In this document: piece by piece, positions 18,625 through 27,862 of the stretch | Numbering within the stretch: the stretch's first letter is position 1 | How the letters are laid out: every line of letters begins with the position of its first letter | Source of the DNA: Motiliproteus sp036960175 | GTDB lineage: Bacteria; Pseudomonadota; Gammaproteobacteria; Pseudomonadales; Balneatricaceae | Assembly (NCBI GenBank): GCA_036960175.1 | Contig: JBALWH010000003.1 | Coordinates: 124,001 to 188,000 of the forward strand | DNA: 64,000 nucleotides | Direction of reading: 5' to 3' | Made by a program: the position numbers and the translations under genes | The notes under the pieces: generated by a model | What the model saw: the letters and a program-made list of their open reading frames with translations, nothing else | The model's database searches: none | Told to the model about the DNA's origin: nothing

Positions 18625-19560
18625 TCAAAAAACCATTCCATGAATGACGGCACGCAGCGCAATAGCCACCATTGCAGCACACAGGGCTGGCTTAAGTACC
18701 GAGGCCACCCGCCGGCCGGCAGATGCCAGCACAGCGATGCCCGCCAAATCAAAGGGATGTATAAGAAAACCAGCCAACCGGTTAAGGGTGTCAACGCTGA
18801 TTAAACCCTGCTCGATATACTCTACCGTCACGCCCATCATGGCATTACCGCCAGCGATGTATTTGGTGATGATTGGCAGCAACACGGAACTAGGCATCCC
18901 CAACTGAGCAAAAAAAGGTGCCAGCAGATGCTCAAGAGCTTCTATAAGCCCCACCGAGCGCAATGAAAAGACAACAACCAGTGCCAGCACTAACATCGGC
19001 AAAGCACCAATCGATATATCGAAGGCATCTCGACCGGCGCGGCTAACAATCCCCAATAAGCCCGCTGGGCTCTCATTGGCCGCTCCATCCTTATCCGCTT
19101 GAGGATCTTCCTCGGAAGAGAGCTTACGCCCGAAACCATGATAACAAAGCGCTGCAGCGATAATTCCGCAGACCAGAGAAATCAACAAACTCGCGCCGAC
19201 GTTAAGCCCTACTGCCGCCATCGGAAAGACCACATTGGCCTGGGCCAGCGCTAGCACCATGGCCAGAGTTGCCGCAATATGTCGCTTTGACATACCACCG
19301 CGGTCCATCATCGCCAGAGTCGCCACCGGCGCTGCAAAGCTGACCAAAAGAATCTGAATCATGGCAAAGATACCCAGCCCAGGAATCCCAAAAGGCTTCA
19401 GCAGCGGGGACGCTATTCTGACAATGACCGCAAGGACACCTTTGGCTTCCAGTAAACGCATGATAGTCATCATCACTATCATGATGGGCAACAACACAAA
19501 CAGCGCCAGCTCAATACCAGAACGCCCGGCTGCCAGTATAATCTGGGCAATTTCGCTCAT
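18625..19560 (-). CDS. Nucleoside-recognition (Gate) domain membrane protein
   Basis: This 311-residue polytopic inner-membrane protein has about eight hydrophobic helices and two half-repeats of the Gate/nucleoside-recognition type also found in SpmA/SpmB and YjiH. Typical patches are VSFAAPVATLAMMDRGGMSKRH and ITKYIAGGNAMMGVTVEYI. Its transport substrate is unknown. It is upstream of the pseudouridine synthase on the same strand, 45 bp away from the revised start. Confidence 0.8.
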   Translation of the reverse strand: MSEIAQIILAAGRSGIELALFVLLPIMIVMMTIMRLLEAKGVLAVIVRIASPLLKPFGIPGLGIFAMIQILLVSFAAPVATLAMMDRGGMSKRHIAATLAMVLALAQANVVFPMAAVGLNVGASLLISLVCGIIAAALCYHGFGRKLSSEEDPQADKDGAANESPAGLLGIVSRAGRDAFDISIGALPMLVLALVVVFSLRSVGLIEALEHLLAPFFAQLGMPSSVLLPIITKYIAGGNAMMGVTVEYIEQGLISVDTLNRLAGFLIHPFDLAGIAVLASAGRRVASVLKPALCAAMVAIALRAVIHGMVF

Positions 19561-19860
19561 TCGATTTCAAACAGTCCTTAATGATAAATAGTCGCGCAGT
19601 CTAACAGATGGTCGACCGAGGGGTCAGCTGCATAGAGCCCGAGGCACTCCATAATTCGGTGTCATACATCAATAACTTATTAATTTAATTCAGCTATGAT
19701 TAAACATGACCAAAGGACGCTTGCGGTTTTTCTGAGAAGTACGCAGGATGGGCCTTTAGAAGAACAAGTCGCGGACTAGCGACAGAGCACCCGAACAAAA
19801 CAATACTCGCCAGTGACCCTGGCGCAGTTAGTCTCCAATGAGTCTCTAATCGACACAGAT
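19561..19860. other. Gene-free region before a binding-protein gene
   Basis: This is 300 bp between divergent genes. It holds an AT-rich patch at about 19660-19705 that could carry promoters, but I see no convincing -35/-10 pair, repeat or operator. Confidence 0.4.
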
Positions 19861-20595
19861 ATGAGTACAACGATCAATATCATACGCCGTTGGCGTTCTG
19901 CCCTGTTGCTATCATTACTGATAGTAGTCACTTTGCCCGCCTCTGCAGAAAACCCTGACGTGCTGCGGGTCGGTCTTATGGACTTCCCTCCCTACTACAG
20001 CCCCAGCAAAGAACAGGGTGCCGAAGGTGAGCTGGTTGATTTGCTCAACGAAGTCATGACAGAGCTGGGCGAAACATGGGCTCCACAGTTTTATGAAGTT
20101 CCCCAGCTACTGCATAATATTGTTCACGGAGACTCCGATATCGCGATGCTGATCAACCATCCGATGCTGGAAAAAAACGCCCTCTATGGCCGACACCCCA
20201 TCGGTCGCTTAATTATGCAGGCCTACCACCTACCCCAACAAACATCGGTATCTTCCTTGGCCGAACTCAAAGGAAAATCTGTCATTTTACTGCGAGGCTA
20301 CGGCTATGGTGGCCTCGCCAATAAGCTTCTGCAACCTGACAGCGCCATATTACCGATATTTGCATCGAGCCGAATGCAGGCCTTTCATTGGCTACAGCAA
20401 GGCAAGGGAGACTATATTCTGGATTACGTAGGACCGGCCAATGCCGCATTAGCCGCTCTCGACCAGCACGATATCCACGGCGACACAGTGCTGGATAAAA
20501 ACGTTTACTTTATTATCTCCGGGAAACTGACTAACGCAAAAGAGCTGCTCAGTAGGATGGAAGCGGCTCTGGTTAAGGTTCAGGCAAGAAAATAG
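19861..20595 (+). CDS. Orphan periplasmic solute-binding protein
   Basis: This is a periplasmic amino-acid-type binding protein with a signal peptide (about residues 1-28, basic RRWR then a Leu/Val core ending ASAE) and the opening LRVGLMDFPPYYSP. The ATG at 19861 is favoured because the signal peptide then lies at the N-terminus; a frame start at 19813 would add 16 residues. It has no transporter partners. It could be a ligand sensor component. Confidence 0.8.
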   Translation: MSTTINIIRRWRSALLLSLLIVVTLPASAENPDVLRVGLMDFPPYYSPSKEQGAEGELVDLLNEVMTELGETWAPQFYEVPQLLHNIVHGDSDIAMLINHPMLEKNALYGRHPIGRLIMQAYHLPQQTSVSSLAELKGKSVILLRGYGYGGLANKLLQPDSAILPIFASSRMQAFHWLQQGKGDYILDYVGPANAALAALDQHDIHGDTVLDKNVYFIISGKLTNAKELLSRMEAALVKVQARK

Positions 20596-20641
20596 CCTTA
20601 GTCTGCTTCGGACGGGCTTAACACCCGCCCTGAATACCTAT

Positions 20642-21631
20642 TCAGTAAGCTGATTTATCCCTTGATGCCCAAAGCCCCTGAGCCATTTTGATGGCGGCTT
20701 CAGTATCATCGGCCCTTCCCATCAGCTTGAGGCAAACAGCAATCGTTTGAACCACAGCCGCTTCGCCATACTGATGCTCTATATCGCCTCGCCAAATGCG
20801 TAACAGGTCACGGCTGTCTTTTTCTGTATCTTTCACTAAACGCTGTTCAAAATGCCTAGGCCAAATTTCATCAACGTAAGCACCATCTTTCACCCACTGT
20901 AATGAGCAGTCATTGTCTGGCTTGATCTCCGCTTCACCGCCGTCGCCTCTGACCGTAACACTATTATTCTGCCCCAAAATTTTTGCCGTCTTTTGATGCA
21001 TAGGTCCGTAAGCAGGATGAAATGCCCCATCGATTCGATAAGGAGCATTCAGGGGGTTTAACAGTCTACACAGGGTATGAACAGGAGACCTAAGGCCCAG
21101 AATAGGACGCAAATTAATGATGTCGGACAGTGTTGAATTCAGCACCTCAATGGATACATAGGCCAGATTGCAATGACCCAGTTCCAACTCCGCATCCAGC
21201 CAATTGCTCGCAGACTTCAACCCGAACAGATGCAACAGATCTTCGACATATATACGACCACTGGTATGTCCTCTGGCACCGTGCATCAATATCCGCGTAC
21301 CATCGCCAGCCAGCGTCAACGCGCTTAGAAAGAACCAGGGCAAATGATTCTTCTTGCCAGCATAGGTCGCCCAATCCAGATCTACCTTCAGCTGGTCTGG
21401 CACGGCCGTCTGCTCCTGTACTGCTTGAACAAAACCGCTGAGTTCTTCGGGGCTCTCTTCCTTAATCCGCATTAACATCAGGAACGCACCAAGCTGCTCC
21501 GGGTGCACAGCGCCATCCAGAATCAGCGCCATTGCGTCTCGGGCTTCTTCTACGGTCAAAGAGCGAGAGCCCTTTTTGCCTTTTCCAAGAATACGAACGT
21601 ACTGAGCAAAAGGATGTTCGTTGGCCAACAT
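20642..21631 (-). CDS. ybiB: TrpD2/YbiB-type glycosyl transferase family protein
   Basis: This is a homologue of anthranilate phosphoribosyltransferase in the TrpD2 branch, whose E. coli member YbiB binds nucleic acid and is not a tryptophan enzyme. It has the N-terminal helical domain (LTVEEARDAMALILDG, LGAFLMLMRIKEES) and an alpha/beta domain with LTLAGDGTRILMHGARGHTSG in place of the TrpD GTGGD motif. TAGGA lies 7 nt before the ATG. No other trp genes are near, in line with the TrpD2 assignment. Confidence 0.85.
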   Translation of the reverse strand: MLANEHPFAQYVRILGKGKKGSRSLTVEEARDAMALILDGAVHPEQLGAFLMLMRIKEESPEELSGFVQAVQEQTAVPDQLKVDLDWATYAGKKNHLPWFFLSALTLAGDGTRILMHGARGHTSGRIYVEDLLHLFGLKSASNWLDAELELGHCNLAYVSIEVLNSTLSDIINLRPILGLRSPVHTLCRLLNPLNAPYRIDGAFHPAYGPMHQKTAKILGQNNSVTVRGDGGEAEIKPDNDCSLQWVKDGAYVDEIWPRHFEQRLVKDTEKDSRDLLRIWRGDIEHQYGEAAVVQTIAVCLKLMGRADDTEAAIKMAQGLWASRDKSAY

Positions 21632-21775
21632 GGGCTATTCCTACGACTGATTATTATTGAGATACATTGGATACGTCATACTGACAACAAGCATAGCCAA
21701 TACAGATAAACTATGCCTATGATTTTCATCAAAGAAAACTATCGATGCAATAATTATAGTGACGGCAGAACAGCC

Positions 21776-21823
21776 GAAAAGTAGAAAAGTAGAAAAGTAG
21801 AAAAGTAGAAAAGTAGAAAAGTA
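21776..21823. repeat. Octanucleotide tandem repeat (GAAAAGTA x6)
   Basis: Six exact, uninterrupted copies of the 8-bp unit GAAAAGTA occupy 48 bp between the metallophosphoesterase gene and the trpD2-like gene. They lie about 145-190 bp upstream of the latter. Such perfect short repeats slip readily, so copy number may vary between strains. No open reading frame of substance runs through it. Confidence 0.95.
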
Positions 21824-21868
21824 GAACATATCAGAGGGCAAGGGTTTGCTCGCCCACGAAGGGTTGCG

Positions 21869-22732
21869 TCAAATGATTATCGTTTCAAGATCCAATGGCA
21901 TCTCCTCGCGGTTCTTTTCATCGGAGGGAAGTACATCCGTGCTTGGCCATAGCCCGTTGATCAACGCCCGGTCATACCCTCTGTTGAGACCAACAGTCTG
22001 CATCTTCTGATAAGCCCCTTCAGCATCATAGGCCAGTCGCTGCCAACAACATTCAATCCCTTTTTTGGTTTCAGACAGCAACATATACCAACCATCTTGA
22101 GTTCCATCGTTAGCAGGCATGCCGATAGCACCGGCATTGAGCCAAACCCTCGCTCCCAGTCGTTGCCCAAAAGGAATACCGCAATGACCACCGATAATCA
22201 CATCAACATCAAGCGTGTTCAGCTGCTGATATTTTTCATTGACGGCAGTGGAAGCAAAAATAAATTGATTAATCTGATCCACTCCGCCATGAATGACGGC
22301 AAAACTTTTGCCGCCCATCTGAAACTCGATTCTCCGAGGAAGCGCTCCCATCCATTCCTTCAAATCTTCACTAACAGCCTGAGAAGCAAACTCATACCAG
22401 GACGATGCCAACAAATCACAAGCACTGCCTTCAGAAAACCCACAGCCACAGTGGTCAGCATCACTAGCTAGAGACTCCTCACAGTTCCCCATCACCACTG
22501 GAATGCGCCACTGCCTGATTGCCTTTGCAGTCCCGCAAGGATCGCCGCAATAGGCCACCAGATCACCTGTACAAATCACCTGCTGAGGAGCCAAACCCAG
22601 CCCGGTTGCTAACTGCTGAACTGCCTGGGTAGCCTGCAAATTGCTGTAGGGTCCACCAAATACCAGCAGAGGCCCTTCCAGTTCGCCCAGATCAAGAACC
22701 TGCCCATCCTGGATTATGTCGACTGCCCTCAA
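21869..22732 (-). CDS. Metallophosphoesterase-like protein with altered metal motifs
   Basis: This is a calcineurin-fold protein of 287 residues. The order of motifs is recognisable but ligands are changed: motif I is FGGPYSNLQA where D-x-H-GN is usual, motif II is CTGDLVAYCGDP (Asp kept), motif III is GNCEE instead of GNHE, motif IV is VIHGG (His kept), and motif V is GGHCGIPF, which lacks the second His of GHTH. Activity may therefore need a different metal set or be lost. Its ATG overlaps the stop of the upstream symporter by 4 bp, so the two are co-translated. Confidence 0.8.
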   Translation of the reverse strand: MRAVDIIQDGQVLDLGELEGPLLVFGGPYSNLQATQAVQQLATGLGLAPQQVICTGDLVAYCGDPCGTAKAIRQWRIPVVMGNCEESLASDADHCGCGFSEGSACDLLASSWYEFASQAVSEDLKEWMGALPRRIEFQMGGKSFAVIHGGVDQINQFIFASTAVNEKYQQLNTLDVDVIIGGHCGIPFGQRLGARVWLNAGAIGMPANDGTQDGWYMLLSETKKGIECCWQRLAYDAEGAYQKMQTVGLNRGYDRALINGLWPSTDVLPSDEKNREEMPLDLETIII

Positions 22733-24120
22733 CTAACCACACCTGTCGAGCGAGTCCCCATTAGCATCGACTGGAGCTTTCCTCCGAGCCAGAACAGCAA
22801 ACAGCCCGTTGACAGTACCGTGATCGAAATAAATAGCAGCTTGGTGTATTTGTGATAGTCACCCAACAATTGCGTGTATCCGGAAGACTCCAGAAAATAA
22901 AGCAGCGCACCCGCAATAGCGACAATAAAACTGAACAAATAGCTCCACACCGGAATATCATTCCGTCGGCCCCAGAGCGAAAAGAACACCACGGGAGCCA
23001 GATACATCGAGGCAGTACCACTCACAGCGACGGCACTAAACAGGTCCTTGTTACCCCAAAAAACCAACAACACTCCTAAAGCCATAAACACCAACATCAC
23101 CGCACGACCGTCACGGACACTCCCTGGCAACAGCTTCATATCCACTGCCACCAATTTGGAAGAACTGGACAAAGTGCTATCCAAGGTCGACATCGCCGAT
23201 ATCACCAACGCGGCATTGAACACCAGCATTGGCAGATCGCCCAGCAGCCGGGTTAACGCCCCATTCATCGATTCACCACTAAGAGCGTTGGCCCCCGCCA
23301 AAACGCCCAGAGAGCCAAAACAGAGAATACAGAGAATGCTGATCCAGGCGGCATGTTGGAAGCTTTTGCGAGTAGTTTCACGATCTGCGAGAAAACCACG
23401 ATCCATCATCACCGGGTCATGCATGGGATAGCTCCAGATTTGCAGGAAGGCTACCAGCAGTAAAATCGGGCCGGGATCATCAAACTGAAACGGCTTAAAC
23501 CCCAGCTGCTCAAGGCTAAACTCGCCGCTGCTGATGGTCAGCACCAGCAGCACCACTAACATCAGCAGGAATAGAATCATCTGGAACAAATCGGTGCGCA
23601 ACGACGCTCGCATCCCACCGAGCATAGAATACAGCAGCGTCACTAGGGCAAAGCCGGTGATTGCTAAGGTGTAGGCCTGGCTACCAGCCACACCAAATAA
23701 AATACCGATCACCAACAAATTGGCGAATACTTCGCTGACCAACCGAATAGCGACCACAATGTTGTAACAGCCGCTACCGACGGCACCAAAGCGGTCTCGC
23801 AGAAAATCCTGAACGCTCTCAAACCCTTGCTCAAAGCGCAGATGGTCGATAATTCGTCCACCGGTAATAAAAGATAGGTAGTAGGCCCCATAGGCCAGGG
23901 TTCCCCATATGCCGTAGTAGTAACCCAGAATGGCGGCATTCATTAACGAACGGGCAAAAACCCAGGTGGTGACCTGAGAAAAGGTCAAAGTAAGTAGGCC
24001 AGGAGCTCTTCCTTCCTTGGATAGCCCTTGATAAAAGGCTTCAGTGGTCTTAGATTTTGACGATAACAACACCGAGATAATAGCTACACACGCCACCAAG
24101 CCCACTAATGAATTTTCCAT
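22729..24120 (-). CDS. Sodium:solute symporter (SSF family)
   Basis: This 463-residue inner-membrane transporter has about twelve helices and SSF hallmarks, including the segment LITGFALVTLLYSMLGGMRASLRTDLFQMI and the ALVISAMSTLDSTLSSSS core where Na+ binding Ser/Thr residues sit in this family. The substrate is not evident (proline, solute or choline-like). It ends in a 4-bp ATGA overlap with the metallophosphoesterase-like gene and is divergent from deaD. Confidence 0.88.
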   Translation of the reverse strand: MENSLVGLVACVAIISVLLSSKSKTTEAFYQGLSKEGRAPGLLTLTFSQVTTWVFARSLMNAAILGYYYGIWGTLAYGAYYLSFITGGRIIDHLRFEQGFESVQDFLRDRFGAVGSGCYNIVVAIRLVSEVFANLLVIGILFGVAGSQAYTLAITGFALVTLLYSMLGGMRASLRTDLFQMILFLLMLVVLLVLTISSGEFSLEQLGFKPFQFDDPGPILLLVAFLQIWSYPMHDPVMMDRGFLADRETTRKSFQHAAWISILCILCFGSLGVLAGANALSGESMNGALTRLLGDLPMLVFNAALVISAMSTLDSTLSSSSKLVAVDMKLLPGSVRDGRAVMLVFMALGVLLVFWGNKDLFSAVAVSGTASMYLAPVVFFSLWGRRNDIPVWSYLFSFIVAIAGALLYFLESSGYTQLLGDYHKYTKLLFISITVLSTGCLLFWLGGKLQSMLMGTRSTGVVS

Positions 24121-24363
24121 ATTGGCTCCAAATAAACTGTAAATGCCGATAAATTAAACTGTTGCTCAATACAATTCGGCTCCTATTTCAAAGCCATAGA
24201 CGTAAAAGCGAAAACTTCGTTACACCAGAAAAGAGACAAGACGCTAGAATAGGCTATATTTTCTTTGGAACTGCACTTCTTGCTAGCACAGGAAATGAAT
24301 CCGACAATTAATAATTAATGTGGGTATAATTGCGCCCTTTGCTTCCCTCCCTAGGTTTTCTAA

Positions 24364-26109
24364 ATGTCCGAAAGCTCCATTACCTTCAGTGATCTGAATC
24401 TGAACGCACCCATTCTCAAAGCCCTTAAAGATGAAGGTTATGAGAGCCCATCCCCTATTCAAGCCGAGTGTATTCCACTATTGCTGAATGGAGAGGACGT
24501 ACTGGGCATGGCCCAAACAGGTACAGGAAAGACCGCAGCCTTTGCATTGCCGATGCTGGAACGTCTTGATTTACAAGAGGCTAAGCCGCAATTGTTGGTG
24601 TTAACACCAACTCGAGAGCTAGCCGTTCAAGTGGCCGAAGCTTTTCAAGCTTACGCACGCCACATGAAAAAATTCCATGTCCTGCCAATCTATGGTGGTC
24701 AAAGTTACGACTTGCAGCTGAAACAGCTAAGACGTGGCCCCCAGGTGATCGTCGGCACTCCCGGTCGTATCCTAGACCATATTAAACGTAAAACTCTGGA
24801 CCTCTCCTACATCAAAGCGATGGTGCTGGATGAAGCGGACGAGATGTTGAGAATGGGATTCATCGATGATGTTGAAACCATCATGGCTGAAACTCCAAAA
24901 GAGCGCCAGACTGCGCTGTTCTCCGCGACTATGCCGGAGCAGATCAGACGTATAACCAAGCGTTATATGAATGATCCAAAGGAAGTAAAGATTGCGACTA
25001 AGACTTCCACTGTAGAAAACATCGAACAGGTCTTCTGGACAGTTGCTGGTACCAATAAAATTGAAGCACTAGCCCGCATTCTAGAGACAGAAGAGTACGA
25101 CGGCGTCATTGTATTTGCCCGCACGAAAACCGCCACCGTAGAGCTGGCGGAAAAGCTTGAGGCAAGAGGTTATGCAGCCTCGGCACTGAATGGCGACATG
25201 AATCAAACCCTTCGTGAGCGCACCGTCAGCCGCTTGAAAACCGGCAAACTGGATATTCTGATCGCCACCGACGTGGCAGCCCGTGGTCTTGATGTCGATC
25301 GTATTGAACTGGTCATCAACTATGACATTCCCTACGATACTGAAGCCTACGTACACCGTATCGGACGTACCGGTCGTGCAGGACGAAAAGGCAAGGCCAT
25401 CCTATTTGTAGCCCACCGGGAACGCCGCCTGTTATTCGCGATTGAAAAGGCGACTCGACAGAAGATCAAGGAAATGAGCCTGCCCAGCAGTGACATCGTC
25501 ACCCAGAAGCGGGTATTCGCATTCCGCGAGCAGCTGCAACAGGTATTGGATAAGCAAGATCTCAGTTTCTACCATCAACTGACTGAGCAACTGAGCGAAG
25601 ACCTAACCCTCACACCAGCAGAACTGGCTGGCGCACTGCTTTACCTTGCACAGAAAGAGCGGCCATTACAGCTGCCTGCTGAGCCTGCGCGTCCTGTACG
25701 CACCCGCGACGACAACGACAGGGGTCGTGACAGTCGAGGCCGTGAAGACAGGGGTGCTCGCGATCAAGACCAGCAGCGTGGCCCGGTTGAAACTTGGGAC
25801 CGTTACCGCCTGGAAGTCGGTCGCGATGACGACATTGAGGTGAAGCATATCGTCGGCACTATCGCCAACGAAGCAGACATCAGCAGTCGTTTTATTGGCC
25901 ATATCAAACTACATGACAGCTACAGCACAGTAGAGCTGCCAGAAGGTATGCCAGAAAAAACTCTGGACCTTCTTCGCAACACGCTGATCTGTGGCAAACC
26001 CATGGGTATGCAATTTGTTGATAAAACCCGCAGCAGCGCACGTCCAGCAGGACGTAGCAAGAAAAAGCCTCGTGCGAAACCTAGTCGTCCCGATAACGCT
26101 AGCCGTTAA
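24364..26109 (+). CDS. deaD: DEAD-box ATP-dependent RNA helicase DeaD/CsdA
   Basis: This RNA helicase acts in ribosome assembly and mRNA decay, especially in the cold. In order are the Q motif (FSDLNLNAPILKAL), Walker A AQTGTGKT (50-57), PTRELA, TPGR, DEAD (about 157), SAT, and the C-terminal HRIGRTGRAGR. An Arg/Asp-rich linker (about 440-480) leads to a DbpA-type RNA-binding domain (VKHIVGTIANEADISSRFIG) and a basic tail. The 581-residue length suits CsdA. The 243-bp upstream region may hold a cold-responsive leader, but no motif is clear. Confidence 0.95.
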   Translation: MSESSITFSDLNLNAPILKALKDEGYESPSPIQAECIPLLLNGEDVLGMAQTGTGKTAAFALPMLERLDLQEAKPQLLVLTPTRELAVQVAEAFQAYARHMKKFHVLPIYGGQSYDLQLKQLRRGPQVIVGTPGRILDHIKRKTLDLSYIKAMVLDEADEMLRMGFIDDVETIMAETPKERQTALFSATMPEQIRRITKRYMNDPKEVKIATKTSTVENIEQVFWTVAGTNKIEALARILETEEYDGVIVFARTKTATVELAEKLEARGYAASALNGDMNQTLRERTVSRLKTGKLDILIATDVAARGLDVDRIELVINYDIPYDTEAYVHRIGRTGRAGRKGKAILFVAHRERRLLFAIEKATRQKIKEMSLPSSDIVTQKRVFAFREQLQQVLDKQDLSFYHQLTEQLSEDLTLTPAELAGALLYLAQKERPLQLPAEPARPVRTRDDNDRGRDSRGREDRGARDQDQQRGPVETWDRYRLEVGRDDDIEVKHIVGTIANEADISSRFIGHIKLHDSYSTVELPEGMPEKTLDLLRNTLICGKPMGMQFVDKTRSSARPAGRSKKKPRAKPSRPDNASR

Positions 26110-26143
26110 CAGCGTTTAGTTGCTCCACCCGACGGCAAGACCC

Positions 26144-26171
26144 GCTGCTAAGCGAAAGTTCGCTTAGCAGC
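26144..26171. terminator. Long hairpin between convergent deaD and trmH
   Basis: GCTGCTAAGCGAA and TTCGCTTAGCAGC are perfect 13-bp complements separated by 2 nt, so about 11-12 pairs can form. The hairpin overlaps the last codons and stop of trmH (TAG at 26148-26150) and lies 35 bp after the deaD stop. On the plus strand CTCTTTC follows, so it likely terminates deaD and protects both 3' ends. Confidence 0.75.
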
Positions 26172-26852
26172 TCTTTCCCCTCTCACTGCCTCATACCAAG
26201 CCGATGGTTCCACTAGATTCAGTGCCTCGTCCACCGGAGGATATTGCAGCTGATGAAGATGGCAATAGTCTGCCAAACGGCGATGACACCAACGAAACAA
26301 GATATCCCTACGCAGTTCTGGATCTAACCTGGATTTATCATAAAGACCGGCCTGAGTCCGCTGCCGCTGCGCCTCGGCGAGAATAATACCGGCCGCCACC
26401 GAAACATTCAGCGAACTGACCATTCCCATCATTGGCACTAATATATGCTGGTCAGCCTGATCTGCTCCGTGCTGACTGACACCACGCTTTTCCGCACCCA
26501 GCAAAAGCGCAATAGGCTGGGTGTAGTCCAGCTCACGATAATCCACAGCACTACCGGAAAAATGAGCCGCGACAATCGTCATGCCTTTGCCTCTTACAGC
26601 ATCCGCAGCCTGCTGAAAATTCTCATGAGAGCGTACCTCAAGCCACTGACCACTGCCCTTAGCTGTGCGATTAAAATCACGATAGCCTTCCTCTGGCACC
26701 ACTGCGTGCACTTCAAGCATGCCCACAGCGTCAGCCGTGCGAATCAATGCAGAAAGATTCTGCGACTTGTTGACCTGATCCGCTATCAGGGTCAAATCCG
26801 TTTGGCGGCGATCCAACACCCGCTCAAATTTAGCTAGTCTCTCTGGAGTCAT
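26148..26852 (-). CDS. trmH: tRNA (guanosine(18)-2'-O)-methyltransferase TrmH
   Basis: This SPOUT-class enzyme methylates the 2'-OH of G18 in the tRNA D-loop using SAM. Motif 1 is LIADQVNKSQNLSALIRTADAVG (catalytic Arg), motif 2 is ALLLGAEKRGVSQHG, and motif 3 is MMGMVSSLNVSVAAGIIL, which together form the trefoil knot. Its 234 residues match E. coli TrmH. The gene is convergent with deaD and shares a long hairpin with it at the 3' end. Confidence 0.93.
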   Translation of the reverse strand: MTPERLAKFERVLDRRQTDLTLIADQVNKSQNLSALIRTADAVGMLEVHAVVPEEGYRDFNRTAKGSGQWLEVRSHENFQQAADAVRGKGMTIVAAHFSGSAVDYRELDYTQPIALLLGAEKRGVSQHGADQADQHILVPMMGMVSSLNVSVAAGIILAEAQRQRTQAGLYDKSRLDPELRRDILFRWCHRRLADYCHLHQLQYPPVDEALNLVEPSAWYEAVRGERAAKRTFA

Positions 26853-26994
26853 TGCTACTCAGTTAACGTCAATAATGAAGAAACAAACAAACTACGGCAT
26901 GATCGCTCTAAATTCCAGGTCGTAGATTTCCACTACATGGCCAATCCCGTTATGATAACCGCCCCTTCAACCATCAAAAATTGCAGCCGTTTTC

Positions 26995-27852
26995 ATGAAT
27001 AACAATATCATCGCTTTTCAAGGCCACGAAGGTGCCTATTCACATTTATCCTGCGTAAAGGTTTTTCCTGATATGCAACCGCTGGCATGCAACTCCTTTG
27101 TGTATGCCATGCACGCAGTAGAACAAGGTGAAGCGAAGCTAGCGATGATTCCCCTGGAAAACTCCACGGCGGGTCGGGTTGAAGAGATTTACCGGCAAAT
27201 GCCTAAAACTCGCTTGCATATAATCGGCGAGCATTTTGAACCTGTGAATCACTGCTTGCTGGGCGTTCACGGCTCTACCATCAAAAAGCTCAAGACTATT
27301 GGCTCGCATCCTCAGGCTCTGGCGCAGTGCCACGATACCGTGAAGTCCCTAAACCTTATTCCCGTTGCCAAATTGGATACCGCCGGAGCTGCCTTTGAGG
27401 TTAGCAATCTCAATGATCCCAGCCACTGCGCCATTGCTTCCAGCCTGGCAGCAGAGCTTTATGGCCTGGATATTCTTAAGGAGAATATTCAGGATATCGA
27501 CGGCAACACCACCCGCTTCCTGATTTTATCCAAAACCAGCTCCATGCCAGAGTACCGTCCCAGCCAACGCTTTATTACCTCAATGATGTTTCGCGTCCGT
27601 AATATCCCCGCTGGGCTCTACAAAGCCCTGGGCGGTTTCGCCACCAACAACGTCAATTTGCTTAAACTGGAAAGCTATATGGCTGGTGGAACACTGAAAC
27701 GCTGCCAATTCCACTTGGATGCCGTGGGCCATCCCGATCAGCGTTCGCTGCAACTGGCTTTACAGGAACTGGATTTCTTTGCCGAAAAAGTCCGCATACT
27801 CGGAACTTATGAAGCCCACTCCTTTCGAACCGACCATGAATTAATTGAATAA
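26995..27852 (+). CDS. pheA: Prephenate dehydratase, monofunctional
   Basis: The enzyme converts prephenate to phenylpyruvate in phenylalanine synthesis. The catalytic NTTRF motif lies at residues 171-175, and the start IAFQGHEGAYSHL is typical. A C-terminal ACT domain (about 195-275, LYKALGGFATNNVNLLKLESYM) would give feedback control. There is no chorismate mutase domain at the N-terminus, whereas most gammaproteobacteria use a bifunctional P-protein. The ACT motif reads KLESYM where ESRP is common in P-proteins. The gene is followed closely (10 bp) by the copper/oxidase-assembly genes. Confidence 0.92.
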   Translation: MNNNIIAFQGHEGAYSHLSCVKVFPDMQPLACNSFVYAMHAVEQGEAKLAMIPLENSTAGRVEEIYRQMPKTRLHIIGEHFEPVNHCLLGVHGSTIKKLKTIGSHPQALAQCHDTVKSLNLIPVAKLDTAGAAFEVSNLNDPSHCAIASSLAAELYGLDILKENIQDIDGNTTRFLILSKTSSMPEYRPSQRFITSMMFRVRNIPAGLYKALGGFATNNVNLLKLESYMAGGTLKRCQFHLDAVGHPDQRSLQLALQELDFFAEKVRILGTYEAHSFRTDHELIE

Positions 27853-27862
27853 ACGATAAACC

